Positions 19,259 to 26,301 of a stretch of 28,874 bases of DNA are shown in pieces. The notes under the pieces are model-generated. The model saw nothing but the letters and a program-made list of their open reading frames with translations. It ran no database searches and was not told where the DNA came from. The stretch is from JBBQSN01 sp038213835 (GTDB taxonomy: Bacteria > Actinomycetota > Actinomycetes > Actinomycetales > CAWJMD01), in the NCBI GenBank assembly GCA_038213835.1, contig JBBQSN010000017.1:1-28874 (forward strand), in the 5' to 3' direction. Both the position numbers and the translations under genes were made by a program. Every line of letters begins with the position of its first letter. The stretch's first letter is position 1.

Positions 19259-19355
19259 GCGGACCGGTCGGTGCGTGTTCGGGGCTCCCTCACGAGCCAC
19301 CATGCTAGGCACTGCCGGACGGTGTTCCGCGCCAACCTCCCGGTGGGGGGACGTG

Positions 19356-19371
19356 TAGCGTTCCCGGCGTG
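19356..19371 (+). promoter_or_regulatory. -10 box for a probably leaderless trkA-type transcript
   Basis: TAGCGT (19356-19361, pattern TANNNT) lies exactly 7 bp before the GTG start at 19369, and no Shine-Dalgarno is present. This is the classic arrangement for leaderless actinobacterial transcripts. No convincing -35 is visible. Confidence 0.55.
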
Positions 19372-20031
19372 CACTTCGTGATCATGGGCTGCGGCCGGGT
19401 GGGGGCCACCCTGGCGCGTTCGTTGCAGCAGCGCGGCCACTCCGTGGCGGTCATCGACCAGAACCCGGACTCCTTCCGCCGCCTCGGTGCGGGCTTCGAG
19501 GGCACCACGATCACCGGGGTCGGGTTCGACCGTGACACCCTCACCGAGGCCGACACCGAGCACGCCTACGCGTTCGCCGCCGTCTCCAGCGGGGACAACT
19601 CCAACATCCTGGCCGCGCGGGTGGCCCGCGAGACGTTCGGCGTCTCCAACGTCGTGGCCCGCATCTACGACCCGCGCCGGGCCGAGGTCTACCAGCGGCT
19701 CGGCATCCCCACCGTCGCCACCGTCAGCTGGGCCTCGGACCAGATGCTGCGCAGGCTGCTCCCGCACGGGTCCGCCCCGGCGTTCACCGACGCCAGCGGG
19801 ACGGTGCAGATGGCCGAGGTCCCGATCGCCCTGTCGTGGGTGGGGCGCTCCCTGGTCGAGGTCGAGCACCAGACCGGCGCCCGGGTGGCCTTCCTGACCC
19901 GGCTCGGCCGGGGCATGCTCCCGACCGCCGAGACGGTCTACCAGGAGGGCGACGTCGTCCACCTGCTCGCGCCGGTCGAGTCCGTCCCGGAGATCGAGCG
20001 GCGTCTCACCCGTCCGCCGGACGCGGACTGA
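19369..20031 (+). CDS. TrkA-family NAD-binding potassium-uptake regulator, first of pair (CeoB-like)
   Basis: Cytoplasmic RCK-type subunit of 220 residues that binds NAD(H) and gates potassium transport. The Rossmann TrkA-N domain (~1-125) has the nucleotide motif GCGRVGATLA near its start and an acidic residue ending strand 2 (VIDQN), followed by SSGDNSNILAARVARETFGV. A TrkA-C (RCK_C) domain (~135-215) follows, ending in GDVVHLLAP. The start is GTG at 19369, apparently leaderless. It is paired with a second TrkA gene 67 bp downstream, as in the mycobacterial ceoBC arrangement. The neighbouring divergent gene encodes a KimA-like importer. No TrkH-type pore is present in the window. Confidence 0.93.
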   Translation: MHFVIMGCGRVGATLARSLQQRGHSVAVIDQNPDSFRRLGAGFEGTTITGVGFDRDTLTEADTEHAYAFAAVSSGDNSNILAARVARETFGVSNVVARIYDPRRAEVYQRLGIPTVATVSWASDQMLRRLLPHGSAPAFTDASGTVQMAEVPIALSWVGRSLVEVEHQTGARVAFLTRLGRGMLPTAETVYQEGDVVHLLAPVESVPEIERRLTRPPDAD

Positions 20032-20098
20032 CCCAGCACCTGCCCCCGCCACCCAGCAGCAGAGCCGAGCAGATCGCAGAGAGAAGGCACGACCGACC

Positions 20099-20797
20099 AT
20101 GCGCGTCGTCATCGCAGGGGCCGGCAGCGTGGGGCGCTCGATCGCCCGCGAGCTGCTGGCCAACGGCCACCAGTTGCTGCTCGTCGACAAGGCGCCGGAG
20201 GCGATGAAGCACGCGTCCGTGCCCGAGGCCGACTGGCTGCTCGCCGACGCCTGCGAGGTCGACTCGCTGTCCGAGGCCGGCCTGGAGAACGCCGACGTGG
20301 TCGTGGCCGCCACCGGTGACGACAAGGCCAACCTGGTGCTCTCGCTGCTCGCCAAGACCGAGTACGGGGTGCCCCGGACGGTGGCCCGCGTCAACAACCC
20401 CAAGAACGAGTGGATGTTCGGCGAGGCCTGGGGCGTCGACGTCGCGGTCTCGACCCCGCGGCTGATGACCGCGTTGGTGGAGGAGGCCGTCTCAATCGGC
20501 GACCTGGTGCGGATCTTCACCTTCCAGCAGGGCCAGGCCAACATGCTGGAGTTCACCCTCCCGGACGACTCCGGGCTGGTGGGCACCCGCGTCGGTGACG
20601 TCGACTGGTCGCCCGACACGGTGCTGGTCGCCATCATCCGCGAGGAGCGCCCCATCGCCCCCAGCGACGACGACGTCCTGGAGGCCCACGACGAGCTGCT
20701 CATCATCGCCGCACCCGAGTTCGAGGACGAGCTCAAGATCCTGCTCAGCCCGGGGTCAGGACCGGACCCGCGACCCGTGCGTCAGCCGGGCGACTGA
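20099..20797 (+). CDS. TrkA-family NAD-binding potassium-uptake regulator, second of pair (CeoC-like)
   Basis: A 232-residue paralog of the preceding protein. The TrkA-N domain starts MRVVIAGAGSVGRSIARELL with the Gly-rich dinucleotide site and VDKAP at strand 2, then ATGDDKANLVLSLLAKTEYG. The TrkA-C domain (~140-220) includes LPDDSGLVGTRVGD and HDELLIIAAPEFEDEL. The start is ATG at 20099 with AGAAGG ~11 nt ahead. The 67-bp gap to the first gene suggests one operon. Its last 16 bp overlap the 3' end of the convergent DUF3159 gene. The two TrkA proteins probably form a hetero-assembly on a membrane potassium transporter; which one is discussed under findings. Confidence 0.93.
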   Translation: MRVVIAGAGSVGRSIARELLANGHQLLLVDKAPEAMKHASVPEADWLLADACEVDSLSEAGLENADVVVAATGDDKANLVLSLLAKTEYGVPRTVARVNNPKNEWMFGEAWGVDVAVSTPRLMTALVEEAVSIGDLVRIFTFQQGQANMLEFTLPDDSGLVGTRVGDVDWSPDTVLVAIIREERPIAPSDDDVLEAHDELLIIAAPEFEDELKILLSPGSGPDPRPVRQPGD

Positions 20798-21750
20798 TCG
20801 GCCGATGCCGGGGGGACGCTGCGCAGCAGCAACCAGCTCACCCAGACCATCAGCGCGAACGCCGGGACGCCCATCGCCAGCCGGGCCGCGCCGAGCGGCC
20901 CCACCAGGTCGGCGAGGTAGAGCGGTACCTGCACGACCAGCCGCAGCAGGAAGAAGCCGGCCCACAGCCAGGTGACTCGCTGGTAGACCCGCAGCCGCGC
21001 CGGCACCTGGCGCCAGGCCAGGCCCTCGCCGGTGAGCGGGCCGAGCAGCAGGCCGATGACCGGGTACGGCCCCGGGCCGACCTCGACCCCGCCGGGGATG
21101 CGGAAGCGGCGGAACGGGATCGTCGACAGCAGGCAGAGCAGCCCGTAGCCGACGTTGAGCAGGAAGCCCGGCAGGTAGAAGTTGCGGGCCTCCCCCGACA
21201 GCAGCGCGAACACCGCGCAGATGCCGACGCCCACGGCACCCGAGAGCGCCTGGGTCGGGCCGGACCGGGTGACCAGGCGCAGCACGATCGCGAGCAGGGC
21301 GGCGCCGACGGAGACCGAGAGCGCGATCGTGAGGTCGCGCGAGAGCGTGTAGGTGACGACGAAGAGCAGGCCGGGGACCAGGGTCTCGGCGGCACCGCGC
21401 ACACCGCCGACCGCCTGGGCCAGCGAGAAGTCCTCCGCGCCCGCCTGGGCGAGCCCGCCGGTGCGGCGGGCACGGCGACCGACCGGCGGCTCGGCCCCGG
21501 TGTCCGTACCGGGCTCGTCGGCAGGGTCGACGACCGGGTCCGGCCCACGCTCGGGCACCAGGTCCTCCTGCACGAGGTCCCGAGTGGGACTCTTCGTGAG
21601 ATCTGGTGTACTGGAAGAGGTCTCGTCCTCCAAGAGAGGTTGCAGACCGGTCTGCCGGTCGTCCGCGGACGTCGTCCAGGGCGACACGGCGGCTCGCCGA
21701 GCCTCCCGCGCGGCCCGCCGTGACAGGGGCGCGTCGCCGTCAGAGGTCAC
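20782..21750 (-). CDS. DUF3159 family membrane protein
   Basis: Integral membrane protein of 322 residues, conserved in actinobacteria and of unknown function. The first ~120 residues are soluble and low-complexity (Arg/Ala-rich at the start, then acidic). They are followed by about six hydrophobic segments from FSLAQAVGGVRGAAETLVPG onward, including LLFVVTYTLSRDLTIALSVS, GICAVFALLSGEARNFYLPG and the C-terminal ALMVWVSWLLLRSV. The family pattern of a multi-helix bundle with conserved GEARNFYLPG is present. The start is GTG at 21748-21750, overlapping the stop of the OB-fold gene by 4 bp (GTGA), so translation is coupled. Its end overlaps the second trkA gene tail to tail. Confidence 0.9.
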   Translation of the reverse strand: MTSDGDAPLSRRAAREARRAAVSPWTTSADDRQTGLQPLLEDETSSSTPDLTKSPTRDLVQEDLVPERGPDPVVDPADEPGTDTGAEPPVGRRARRTGGLAQAGAEDFSLAQAVGGVRGAAETLVPGLLFVVTYTLSRDLTIALSVSVGAALLAIVLRLVTRSGPTQALSGAVGVGICAVFALLSGEARNFYLPGFLLNVGYGLLCLLSTIPFRRFRIPGGVEVGPGPYPVIGLLLGPLTGEGLAWRQVPARLRVYQRVTWLWAGFFLLRLVVQVPLYLADLVGPLGAARLAMGVPAFALMVWVSWLLLRSVPPASADQSPG

Positions 21751-22130
21751 GCTCTGGACCCCGCGGTGAGCTCGTAGGTCGGGTTGTACATGACCTTGCG
21801 GCCGTCGGAGCACGACACCAGGCCCTCGACCCGCACGGCGCGCCCGGCGTCGATGCCCGCGATCTCGCGGCGCCCCAGCCAGATCAGCACGACCGACCCG
21901 GTGCCGTCGAACAGCTCGGCCTCCAGCGCGGGCACGCCCGCACGCGGACGCAGGGTCACGCTGCGCAGGGAACCTGCCAGCCGGACCCGCTTGCGGCCGG
22001 AGAGCTCGCTGCACGGCGTCCCGCCCAGGCGGCGGGAGCGCTCCTGCTCCTCCGCCGCGTCAGTCTGGTTCTGGGACCGCGTCAGGCGCCGCAGCACCGA
22101 ACGCAGCCCGCCGTCGCCGTCGCTGCTCAC
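21747..22130 (-). CDS. Small OB-fold nucleic-acid-binding protein
   Basis: A 127-residue protein. After a charged N-terminal stretch of ~45 residues (SVLRRLTRSQNQTDAAEEQE) comes an OB-fold of the RecG-wedge/tRNA_anti type: RVRLAGSLRSVTLRPRAGVP, ALEAELFDGTGSVVLIWLGR, REIAGIDAGRAVRVEGLV, and a closing MYNPTYEL strand. Small OB-fold proteins of this kind are conserved beside DUF3159 and DUF3710 genes in actinobacteria, with unknown function; DNA or RNA binding is inferred from the fold. The start is GTG at 22128-22130, embedded in repeat copy C with GAGGAACGAG as ribosome-binding site. The longer open frame upstream is Arg-rich noise through the repeat. Confidence 0.88.
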   Translation of the reverse strand: MSSDGDGGLRSVLRRLTRSQNQTDAAEEQERSRRLGGTPCSELSGRKRVRLAGSLRSVTLRPRAGVPALEAELFDGTGSVVLIWLGRREIAGIDAGRAVRVEGLVSCSDGRKVMYNPTYELTAGSRA

Positions 22131-22195
22131 GGCTCGTTCCTCGCCGTTCGCACCGCGCTGTGCCAGATGGCTCGCTCGCTCCGCTCGCTCACAGC
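22125..22195 (-). repeat. 5' repeat element, copy C (OB-fold gene)
   Basis: The most complete copy. On the minus strand GCTGTGAGCGAGCGGAGCGA continues as GCGAGCC. A variable middle follows, including GGCACAGCGC. The element ends in GGCGAGGAACGAGCC and the GTGAGC start codon region of the OB-fold gene. Confidence 0.82.
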
Positions 22196-22261
22196 ACCAG
22201 CGTACGTCTGCTCGGGGTCGGCCGAGGCCCGGATCCCCTGACGCCCCGTGGGCCCGCCACG

Positions 22262-23098
22262 TCAGCGACGCTCGGTGATCTCGGGACCGCGGTCGAACGG
22301 CTTGAGGTCGTCCTCGGACCGGGTCACACCCTCTGCCGACGGGTCGGGCGGCGCTGCCTTCGACGCGGCCTCGGGCGCGGCCTGCGCCGGCGGGGGCGCG
22401 GCCCCGGCGGGCAGGGTCAGCGGCAGCAGGTCGCGCGGCGCCATCGCCTCGGCGCCACGCACCACGACGCACGAGCGGAGCACGTCCTCCAGCGCGACGG
22501 CAGCCTCCTGGTCGTGCGATGCGGGTCCCCCGAAGACGCCGCGCAGGAACCAGCGCGGGCCGTCGACCCCGACGAAGCGGCTGGCCTGGTGACCGGTGCG
22601 GCCGTCCGGTGTTCGCACCGGGATGCGGGCGATCAGCTCGCGCCCGAACACGCCGGGGACCTCGTCGGCGGTGCCGCCCTGCTTGGTGACCTGCGCCGCG
22701 ATCTCGGTGCGGATGCCGTCCCAGACCCCGAGGGTGCGGGGGGCGGCGAAGGCCTGCAGCTGCAGGGTGGAGCCACCGAGCGCCACCGTCGCCGCGATCA
22801 CGCGTTGGCTCTTGTCCTCGACCTCGAGCCGCAGCTCCATGCCGTCGCGCGCGGGCAGTCGCAGCGCGCCCAGGTCGATCCGCTTGGGCCCGTCGTCCTC
22901 GACCTCGGACAGGTCGAACGGTCCCCGCTCGCGCCGCCCGACCTGCGCCGCCTCGGCGTCGACCTCGTCGGTGGAGTCGGCGGAGTCCGCGGACTCGGCG
23001 GACTCGGCGGGGTCGGCGCTGTCCTCGGCCTCGTCGGTCTCGACGCTGTCGGCCGTCTGCGCGGTGTCGTCGTTGCGCTTCCTGGTGAACCAGGCCAT
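22262..23098 (-). CDS. DUF3710 family protein
   Basis: A 278-residue soluble protein of an actinobacteria-specific family with no known activity. It begins MAWFTRKR, then a very acidic low-complexity stretch (~15-50) built from Ser-Ala-Asp/Glu repeats. The conserved core (~55-215) contains GPFDLSEVEDDG, RIDLGALRLPA, GVWDGIRTEIAAQV, HQASRFVGVDGPRWFLRGVF and the final DVLRSCVVVRG. A Pro/Ala-rich tail follows. The start is ATG at 23096-23098, sharing one base with the dUTPase stop (TGATG), so it is translated by re-initiation. Conserved linkage to dut suggests a housekeeping role, but that is only association. Confidence 0.92.
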   Translation of the reverse strand: MAWFTRKRNDDTAQTADSVETDEAEDSADPAESAESADSADSTDEVDAEAAQVGRRERGPFDLSEVEDDGPKRIDLGALRLPARDGMELRLEVEDKSQRVIAATVALGGSTLQLQAFAAPRTLGVWDGIRTEIAAQVTKQGGTADEVPGVFGRELIARIPVRTPDGRTGHQASRFVGVDGPRWFLRGVFGGPASHDQEAAVALEDVLRSCVVVRGAEAMAPRDLLPLTLPAGAAPPPAQAAPEAASKAAPPDPSAEGVTRSEDDLKPFDRGPEITERR

Positions 23099-23667
23099 CA
23101 GATCCGTCCTCCCACGTGCTCTGGTCGACCGTCCGTCGCGGGCTCGGCGGCGGCGCCGAACCCTCCGGTGGAACCGTGCCCTCCCGCTCCGCGGACCGAG
23201 GCGGGCAGGGCGTCCTGCGTCACGACCTCGAACCGGGCCTGCTCGACCCGCTGGACCACCAGCTGGGCGATGCGGTCGCCGCGTCGGACGGCGAACGCCT
23301 CCTGGGGATCGGTGTTCAGCAGGGTGACCTTGATCTCCCCGCGGTACCCGGCATCGACGGTGCCCGGGCCGTTCAGGACCGTGACGCCGTGCCTGGCGGC
23401 GAGCCCGGACCGAGGATGCACCAGCCCCACGAAGCCGTCCGGCAGGGCCAGGCAGACACCGGTGGCCACGGTGGCCCGTCCGCCCCCCGGTGCCAGCACG
23501 GCGTCCTCTCGGGCCACGAGGTCGGCGCCGGCGTCTGCGGGGTGGGCGTACGACGGGGCGGGCAGGCCCGGGTCCAGCAGGACCACAGGGACCGTCACCG
23601 GGGGTGCGTCCGGGACGCTCCCGACGGGGCCTGCGGCCTGCGGCCCAGGATCGGTGGGGGCGCTCAC
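23098..23667 (-). CDS. dut: Deoxyuridine 5'-triphosphate nucleotidohydrolase (dUTPase)
   Basis: Hydrolyses dUTP to dUMP and diphosphate, which keeps uracil out of DNA and supplies dTMP synthesis. It is a trimeric cytoplasmic enzyme. All five motifs are present: DAGADL, HPRSGLAARHG, the substrate-pocket motif GPGTVDAGYRGEIKV, RGDRIAQLV, and the Gly-rich C-terminal motif GAGGHGSTGGFG. At 189 residues it is longer than the ~150-residue standard because of an N-terminal Pro-rich extension (~25 residues) and an ~18-residue tail. The start is GTG at 23665-23667. TAGAGT lies 8 bp before it and there is no Shine-Dalgarno, so the mRNA may be leaderless. It is divergent from the DUF3093 gene with only 33 bp between starts. 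Confidence 0.97.
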   Translation of the reverse strand: MSAPTDPGPQAAGPVGSVPDAPPVTVPVVLLDPGLPAPSYAHPADAGADLVAREDAVLAPGGGRATVATGVCLALPDGFVGLVHPRSGLAARHGVTVLNGPGTVDAGYRGEIKVTLLNTDPQEAFAVRRGDRIAQLVVQRVEQARFEVVTQDALPASVRGAGGHGSTGGFGAAAEPATDGRPEHVGGRI

Positions 23668-23700
23668 GGTGCTCGACTCTAGCCGTGCCACCCTGGCGGG

Positions 23701-24276
23701 ATGGACGCGACGGGTGACCCCTCGTCGGCACCCGGGCCGGGTGGGCGCGACGCCTCGACGGCGCCGGCCGCCGGGCGGACCGCCGCGACGCACGACGAGA
23801 AGCTCTGGCCCTCCGTCGGGATGTGGCTGCTGGTGCCCCTGCTGGCCGTGGGCGTGAGCGTCTCGCTGCTGCCGGTCGGGCTCCTGGTCACCGCGGTCGG
23901 GGTGCTGGTGGCCGTCGCTGTCGCCGTGACCGGCCTGCTGCTGGCGGCCGCCCCGGTCCAGGTCACCGGCGGCCGGTTCGTGGCCGGGCCCGCCAGCATC
24001 CCCGTCACCTTCCTCGGACGGCCGGAGCCGCTGCACGGGGAGGAGGCCCGGCACGCGCGGGGCCCCGGCCTGGACGCCCGCGCCTACCTGCTGCTGCGCG
24101 GCTGGGTGCAGCCGATGCTCCGGGTCCCGGTGCTGGACCCCGACGACCCCACCCCGTACTGGCTCGTGGCCACCCGCCGGCCCGACGACCTGGCCCGCGC
24201 CATCGAGGCCGCCCGGGGCGCGGCAGGCCCCACGCCCGAGGGTGGCGCAGGGTCCGGGCACGACACGGCCCGGTGA
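23701..24276 (+). CDS. DUF3093 family membrane protein
   Basis: A 191-residue membrane protein of a conserved actinobacterial family of unknown function. A ~35-residue hydrophilic head (Gly/Pro/Ala-rich) is followed by two closely spaced membrane segments, MWLLVPLLAVGVSVSLLPVG and LLVTAVGVLVAVAVAVTGLL. The cytoplasmic domain after them carries the family patterns VTGGRFVAGPA, AYLLLRGWVQPMLRV, DPTPYWLVATRRPDDLA. It starts at ATG 23701 with GGCGGG just ahead. It shares a 33-bp divergent promoter region with dut. The hairpin at 24275-24306 begins inside its stop codon. Confidence 0.9.
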   Translation: MDATGDPSSAPGPGGRDASTAPAAGRTAATHDEKLWPSVGMWLLVPLLAVGVSVSLLPVGLLVTAVGVLVAVAVAVTGLLLAAAPVQVTGGRFVAGPASIPVTFLGRPEPLHGEEARHARGPGLDARAYLLLRGWVQPMLRVPVLDPDDPTPYWLVATRRPDDLARAIEAARGAAGPTPEGGAGSGHDTAR

Positions 24277-24306
24277 TCCCGGCGGCGCGGTGGCGCCGCC
24301 CGGATC
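24275..24306. terminator. Hairpin between convergent DUF3093 and DUF4193 genes
   Basis: A 14-bp stem has one mismatch. Its inner part GGCGGCGC/GCGCCGCC (24281-24288 and 24293-24300) closes a GGTG loop and is extended outward by GATCC(C)/(C)GGATC. It starts in the DUF3093 stop codon and lies 43 bp beyond the DUF4193 stop, so it can serve both. There is no U-run. Confidence 0.6.
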
Positions 24307-24349
24307 CCGGGCCCGTCCTGCTGTCACACGGTTCCTCGATCGCTACGGC

Positions 24350-24649
24350 TCAGGCCGCGCACTCCTTGCAGATCGCCACGCCGCCCTTGTCGGACGACAG
24401 CTGGCTGCGGTGGTGCACCAGGAAGCAGCTGCTGCACGTGAACTCGTCGGCCTGACGCGGGAGGACGCGCACCGAGAGCTCCTCGTTGCTGAGGTCGGCG
24501 CCGGGGAGCTCGAAGCCCTCTGCCGCCTCCGCCTCGTCCTCGTCGACCTTGCCCGAGTTCTTGTCGGCACGCCGTGCCTTGAGCTCCTCGAGCGAGTCCT
24601 CGCTCAGCTCGTCGTCGGTCTTGCGTGGCGCGTCGTAGTCGGTCGCCAT
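24350..24649 (-). CDS. DUF4193 family zinc-ribbon-like protein
   Basis: A 99-residue soluble protein, very conserved in actinobacteria and of unknown function. It begins MATDYDAPRKTDDELSEDSL, has an acidic middle, then FELPGADLSNEELSVRVLP, and ends with a four-cysteine cluster, FTCSSCFLVHH and AICKECAA, that likely binds zinc. ATG at 24647-24649 was chosen because it matches the family's conserved start. A GTG 12 bp upstream is also in frame, but the GGAG motif sits against it and suits the ATG better. Confidence 0.94.
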   Translation of the reverse strand: MATDYDAPRKTDDELSEDSLEELKARRADKNSGKVDEDEAEAAEGFELPGADLSNEELSVRVLPRQADEFTCSSCFLVHHRSQLSSDKGGVAICKECAA

Positions 24650-25159
24650 GGGGTGGTTCACGCTCCGGGGTTCGTCGTCGTCGCACCGGGTGGTGCGGTG
24701 CTGGGAGTTCTGCCTGCTGGGGTGCCTGCCTGCTGGGGTGCCTGCCTGCTGGGTCGTCTCGCTCCGTGCTCTCGCCGTGCCGTGCTCGGGAGCGGGCCCT
24801 GCCGGGTCCGTGCGGCGAAGGCTCCTGAAGAACGTCGGGGCCTCACGTTTTGTGCCCGCCTCCCGCCGGGCACGTCATCGGTCCGCACGCGGGTCGCGCG
24901 CAGGATCATGCACCACGCAGGGACACCGCGCATCCTCGATCCATCCTCGATGCAGGCTCGAGCCGAGGACGGCGTCCCGGGTCCGGCCTGCGCGGGCACC
25001 CAGCGTGGGCACCGCCCCCCGGACGGACCACCCCGGGTGTGCGGGGCCCTCGACCTCCGCCCCCGTCGCGTAGGGTGCGGGGCGTCGATGCGACCGGTGA
25101 AACGTCCGGTTCGTCCGGGGAGCGGCGAGCAGCCGCGCGACGAGAGGCAGGGTGTGTGG
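24650..25159. other. 510-bp non-coding divergent region with tandem repeats
   Basis: No convincing protein is encoded here; frames on both strands are Arg/Pro/Ser-rich shadows. It holds a 16-bp tandem repeat, CTGCCTGCTGGGGTGC, in 2.8 copies (24710-24753). It also holds a hairpin GTGCCCG/CGGGCAC with an 8-nt loop (24852-24873), and two direct copies of CATCCTCGAT 11 bp apart (24931-24940, 24942-24951). A possible -10 TAGGGT (25071-25076) lies upstream of the 96-residue gene. It is by far the longest gap in this dense window. Confidence 0.7.
24710..24753. repeat. 16-bp tandem repeat, 2.8 copies
   Basis: The unit CTGCCTGCTGGGGTGC repeats exactly at 24710-24725 and 24726-24741, then partially at 24742-24753. 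It lies about 60 bp upstream of the DUF4193 start, in its likely promoter or leader region. Confidence 0.9.
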
Positions 25160-25450
25160 ATGAGCGAGTTCGCGACCGAGCTGGCAGTGCGTGCCCAGGA
25201 GGCCATCGCGTCCCTGCGGGAGGCCGCCGCCAGCGGTGACGACTACCTCGTCGAGGTCAGGGTCGGCGAGCTGCAGTCGCTGGCCCGGCTGGCCGACGAC
25301 AACGACGTCCGGCTGCCGCAGGCGACCGAGGAGCTGGCCCGCCACGGCGTGCCCACCGAGGTCCCCCTGCCCGAGGGCGAGCCCTCGCCCACGGGCCCGA
25401 TCGTGCTGGACGCCGCCGAGCCGGCCCAGCGCGACGCCCTGTCGGGCTGA
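25160..25450 (+). CDS. Small conserved-looking protein of unknown function
   Basis: A 96-residue acidic soluble protein I cannot assign to a family. It begins MSEFATELAVRAQEAIASLREA, predicted as one long helix, continues through GDDYLVEVRVGELQSLARLADD, and ends in a Pro/Glu-rich tail with GPIVLDAAEPA. The codon pattern is normal for this genome (G or C at third positions), which supports coding. The start was taken as ATG at 25160, about 11 nt after GAGAGG. In-frame alternatives at 25154 (GTG) and 25088 (ATG) cannot be excluded. It is convergent with the phosphatase-family gene, with 5 bp between stops. Confidence 0.75.
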   Translation: MSEFATELAVRAQEAIASLREAAASGDDYLVEVRVGELQSLARLADDNDVRLPQATEELARHGVPTEVPLPEGEPSPTGPIVLDAAEPAQRDALSG

Positions 25451-25455
25451 CCGCC

Positions 25456-26301
25456 TCAGACCGTGTCGTCGCGGTCCGCGCCCAGCTCGTCCAACCGCTG
25501 CACCAGCTGGGCGTGCAGGCCCGGAGCGGCGCCCACCACCAGCTCCTCGCTCGGGTGCAGGCCGCGCGGACCCGTGACCCGGGCACCGGCCTCGCGGGCG
25601 ATCAGCACGCCGGCCGCCTGGTCCCACGGCTGCAGACCACGCTCGAAGTAGGCGTCCAGGCGCCCTGTCGCCAGGGCGCACAGGTCCAGCGCCGCCGAAC
25701 CGATCCGGCGGATGTCGCGCACCTGCGGCAGCAGCTCGGCGAGCACGGCCGCCTGGTGCTGCCGGCGTGTGGCCAGGTAGCCGAACCCGGTGCCCACCAG
25801 GGCCATCGCGAGCCGGACCTCAGCGGGGCCCTCGAGCCGTCGGCCGTCCAGGAACGCCCCGCCGCCGGCGCCGGCCGTCCAGGTCTCGCCGGTCGACGGG
25901 TTGTGCACGCACCCGGCCAGGACGTTCCAGCCGGACGGCTCGGGCTGCCCCTCGACGACGGCGACGCTCACGGCGTACGCCGGGATGTCGTAGAGGTAGT
26001 TGACCGTCCCGTCGATCGGGTCCACGACCCAGGTCAGCCCGCTGGTGCCCGACCGCAGACCGCCCTCCTCGCCCAGCACGCCGTCGTCCGGGCGTGCGCG
26101 CAGCAGGTGGTCCAGGACCAGGGCCTCGGCGGCGGTGTCCATCGCCGTCACGACGTCGACCGGGCTGGTCTTGGTGGCGGCGACCCGGACCTGGTCGGGA
26201 CGGCCACCGTGCACGAGGGCACCGGCGGCCCGCGCCGACTCCTCCGCCAGCCGCACCAGGTCGGCGAGGTCGGGCCTGGCCCGGTCCGGGGCGGGGCTCA
26301 C
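25456..26301 (-). CDS. Inositol monophosphatase family protein (SuhB-like)
   Basis: Mg-dependent, Li-sensitive sugar-phosphate phosphatase of 281 residues. The metal-site motifs are LGEEGG, WVVDPIDGTVNYLYDIP (the DPxDGTxN signature) and the C-terminal PWDQAAGVLIAREAGA (WDxAAG signature). The substrate could be inositol-1-phosphate (for inositol lipids or mycothiol), fructose-1,6-bisphosphate or another phosphate ester; the sequence alone does not decide. The start is GTG at 26299-26301, overlapping the ferrochelatase stop (GTGA), so the two are coupled. The longer upstream frame is a shadow of hemH. It lies near sepH, a placement common in actinomycetes. Confidence 0.95.
   Translation of the reverse strand: MSPAPDRARPDLADLVRLAEESARAAGALVHGGRPDQVRVAATKTSPVDVVTAMDTAAEALVLDHLLRARPDDGVLGEEGGLRSGTSGLTWVVDPIDGTVNYLYDIPAYAVSVAVVEGQPEPSGWNVLAGCVHNPSTGETWTAGAGGGAFLDGRRLEGPAEVRLAMALVGTGFGYLATRRQHQAAVLAELLPQVRDIRRIGSAALDLCALATGRLDAYFERGLQPWDQAAGVLIAREAGARVTGPRGLHPSEELVVGAAPGLHAQLVQRLDELGADRDDTV

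Noticed and set aside
22960..23040. Repetitive tract in the DUF3710 gene as a regulatory repeat
   Set aside because: It simply encodes a Ser-Ala-Asp/Glu low-complexity stretch in the acidic N-terminus.
23098..24327. A 409-codon frame fusing an extra domain to dUTPase
   Set aside because: The extra N-terminal part is antisense to the DUF3093 gene. The dUTPase has a GTG at 23667 directly before its first conserved segment.
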